From a virus, in IMG/VR virus record IMGVR_UViG_3300021957_000377, positions 1-21,373 of that record: a stretch of DNA of 21,373 nt. One strand, given 5' to 3'. Below are positions 20,675-21,373 of the stretch, piece after piece (the first letter of the stretch is position 1; each line of letters starts with the position of its first letter). Below the pieces are notes generated by a model. That model was not told where the DNA came from. It was given only the letters and a program-made list of their open reading frames with translations, and ran no database searches. Position numbers and translations under genes: made by a program.

Positions 20675-21373
20675 ATGACCATAGGAATTGCAATTATAAC
20701 ATGTGATAGAGAGAAAATGTTGCACGAGTGTGTCGAGTCGATCTATAACACACACAAAAACATATACAATCGATTGATTGTAGTTAATGATGGCGAACAT
20801 CCTGTCAAGTCTAGTCTAGTTGATCATGTTGTGAACAATGAAACCAATTTAGGTGTAGGAGCCACTAAAAATGTCGCGATAAGTGACTTGTTCGACAATG
20901 ATTGTGAGCATCTGTTCATAGTGGAAGATGATGTTAAATTCATCTCGACATCAACCATACAAGATTATATAAAACTTTCAGAATTGAGTGGTGTGAGGCA
21001 TTTGAATTTTTGTTTGCATGGATCCGCGAATTTGAACCAAGGCAAACCGGCTCCCAAATTGATTATAGATTACAGAGAGATAAAGATGGCTCTCTACCAT
21101 AATGTCACTGGAGCGGTGAGCTATTATCATAGATCAGTCATAGACCAGTGTGGTTTGATGGACATGGAGTATAGAAATGCCATGGAACATGTTGATCACA
21201 CCATGCGTGTGATCAAGGCAGGGTTTCATCCGCCATTCCGATGGTTTGCTGATGTGTGTCATGCTGATAGGTTGATTGGTGATCAGGATCCAAGTCTAGG
21301 ATCAAGCAAAATACGCAACGAACAAGAATGGAGAGACAATTTCGCACATGGAGTGAAGTTGTTTCATGAAAGA
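20675..21373 (+). CDS. glycosyltransferase, GT-A fold (GT2-like), 3' end beyond window
   Basis: The first 233 residues are in the window and no stop is reached. The GT-A nucleotide-sugar domain is clear: TIGIAIITCDREKML at the start, IVVNDGE (35-41), NLGVGATKNVAI (58-69) and the metal-binding VEDDV (83-87, DxD-like). Later residues MEHVDHTMRVIKAGF fit the acceptor-side block of GT2 enzymes. The donor and acceptor are unknown; with the GT-B enzyme at 1985 the window holds two different glycosyltransferases, which might act on modified DNA, virion proteins or host surface glycans. It is divergent from phoH. Confidence 0.85.
   Translation, partial: MTIGIAIITCDREKMLHECVESIYNTHKNIYNRLIVVNDGEHPVKSSLVDHVVNNETNLGVGATKNVAISDLFDNDCEHLFIVEDDVKFISTSTIQDYIKLSELSGVRHLNFCLHGSANLNQGKPAPKLIIDYREIKMALYHNVTGAVSYYHRSVIDQCGLMDMEYRNAMEHVDHTMRVIKAGFHPPFRWFADVCHADRLIGDQDPSLGSSKIRNEQEWRDNFAHGVKLFHER

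Noticed and set aside
1-21373. tRNA genes, CRISPR arrays, insertion sequences, attachment sites
   Set aside because: I looked for cloverleaf-like patterns, regularly spaced repeats, transposase motifs and flanking repeats and saw none. A covariance-model search for tRNAs would be needed to exclude them fully.

Overview
The window is a piece of a T4-type (Tevenvirinae-like) myovirus genome, AT-rich, with genes packed end to end on both strands. The evidence is a minus-strand block of T4 core genes: DNA polymerase gp43 (cut by the window edge), recombination nuclease subunits gp46 and gp47, late sigma factor gp55, helicase UvsW and recombination mediator UvsY. PhoH, FolE2, QueD, QueE and the many small late proteins are typical of marine T4-like phages. 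There are no photosynthesis genes, so a heterotrophic marine bacterium is a reasonable guess for the host, but the sequence does not prove it. I see no tRNA, rRNA, CRISPR, insertion sequence or integration site, and no gene-free stretch over 60 bases.

Layout. Positions 1-8367 hold the minus-strand replication/recombination module (gp43; GT-B glycosyltransferase; 46-47-55-uvsW-uvsY as one overlapping operon read from 8367 down to 3250), with one small plus-strand Nudix gene inserted. Positions 8415-14117 hold mostly plus-strand late genes: a Cys-cluster protein, a PD-(D/E)XK nuclease, hypotheticals, a second nuclease-like protein, an RNA/DNA ligase-like nucleotidyltransferase, a histone H1 (Hc1)-like protein and acidic proteins. 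Positions 14125-15165 encode FolE2 on the minus strand. Positions 15225-18589 are a tight plus-strand operon: unknown, nucleotidylyltransferase, unknown, small Cys protein, DUF1360-like membrane protein, QueD, QueE. Positions 18623-21373 hold an AAA_28-like P-loop ATPase, two small convergent genes, PhoH (minus) and the start of a GT-A glycosyltransferase (plus, cut by the window edge).

Two features tie the window together. First, T4-type late promoter boxes (TATAAATA and close variants) sit 5-8 bases before the start codons of most late genes on both strands, matching the gp55 gene in the same window. The spacing predicts nearly leaderless late mRNAs. Three sigma70-like promoters (TTG-N-N-N, 17-base spacer, TATAAT) also sit 6-7 bases before their ATGs. 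Second, many otherwise unrelated late proteins start with a short peptide ending in (L/I/V)-x-E. This looks like the T4 capsid-targeting propeptide of the internal head proteins, which the gp21 protease cleaves. The clearest case is MKLPSFREFIAE at 19862 (minus), close to T4 MKTYQEFIAE. If right, this phage packs a set of proteins, including a histone-like protein, a nucleotidylyltransferase and a ligase-like enzyme, inside its head for delivery with the DNA. FolE2, QueD and QueE form most of a 7-deazaguanine (preQ0) pathway. QueC and a base-inserting enzyme are not in this window.
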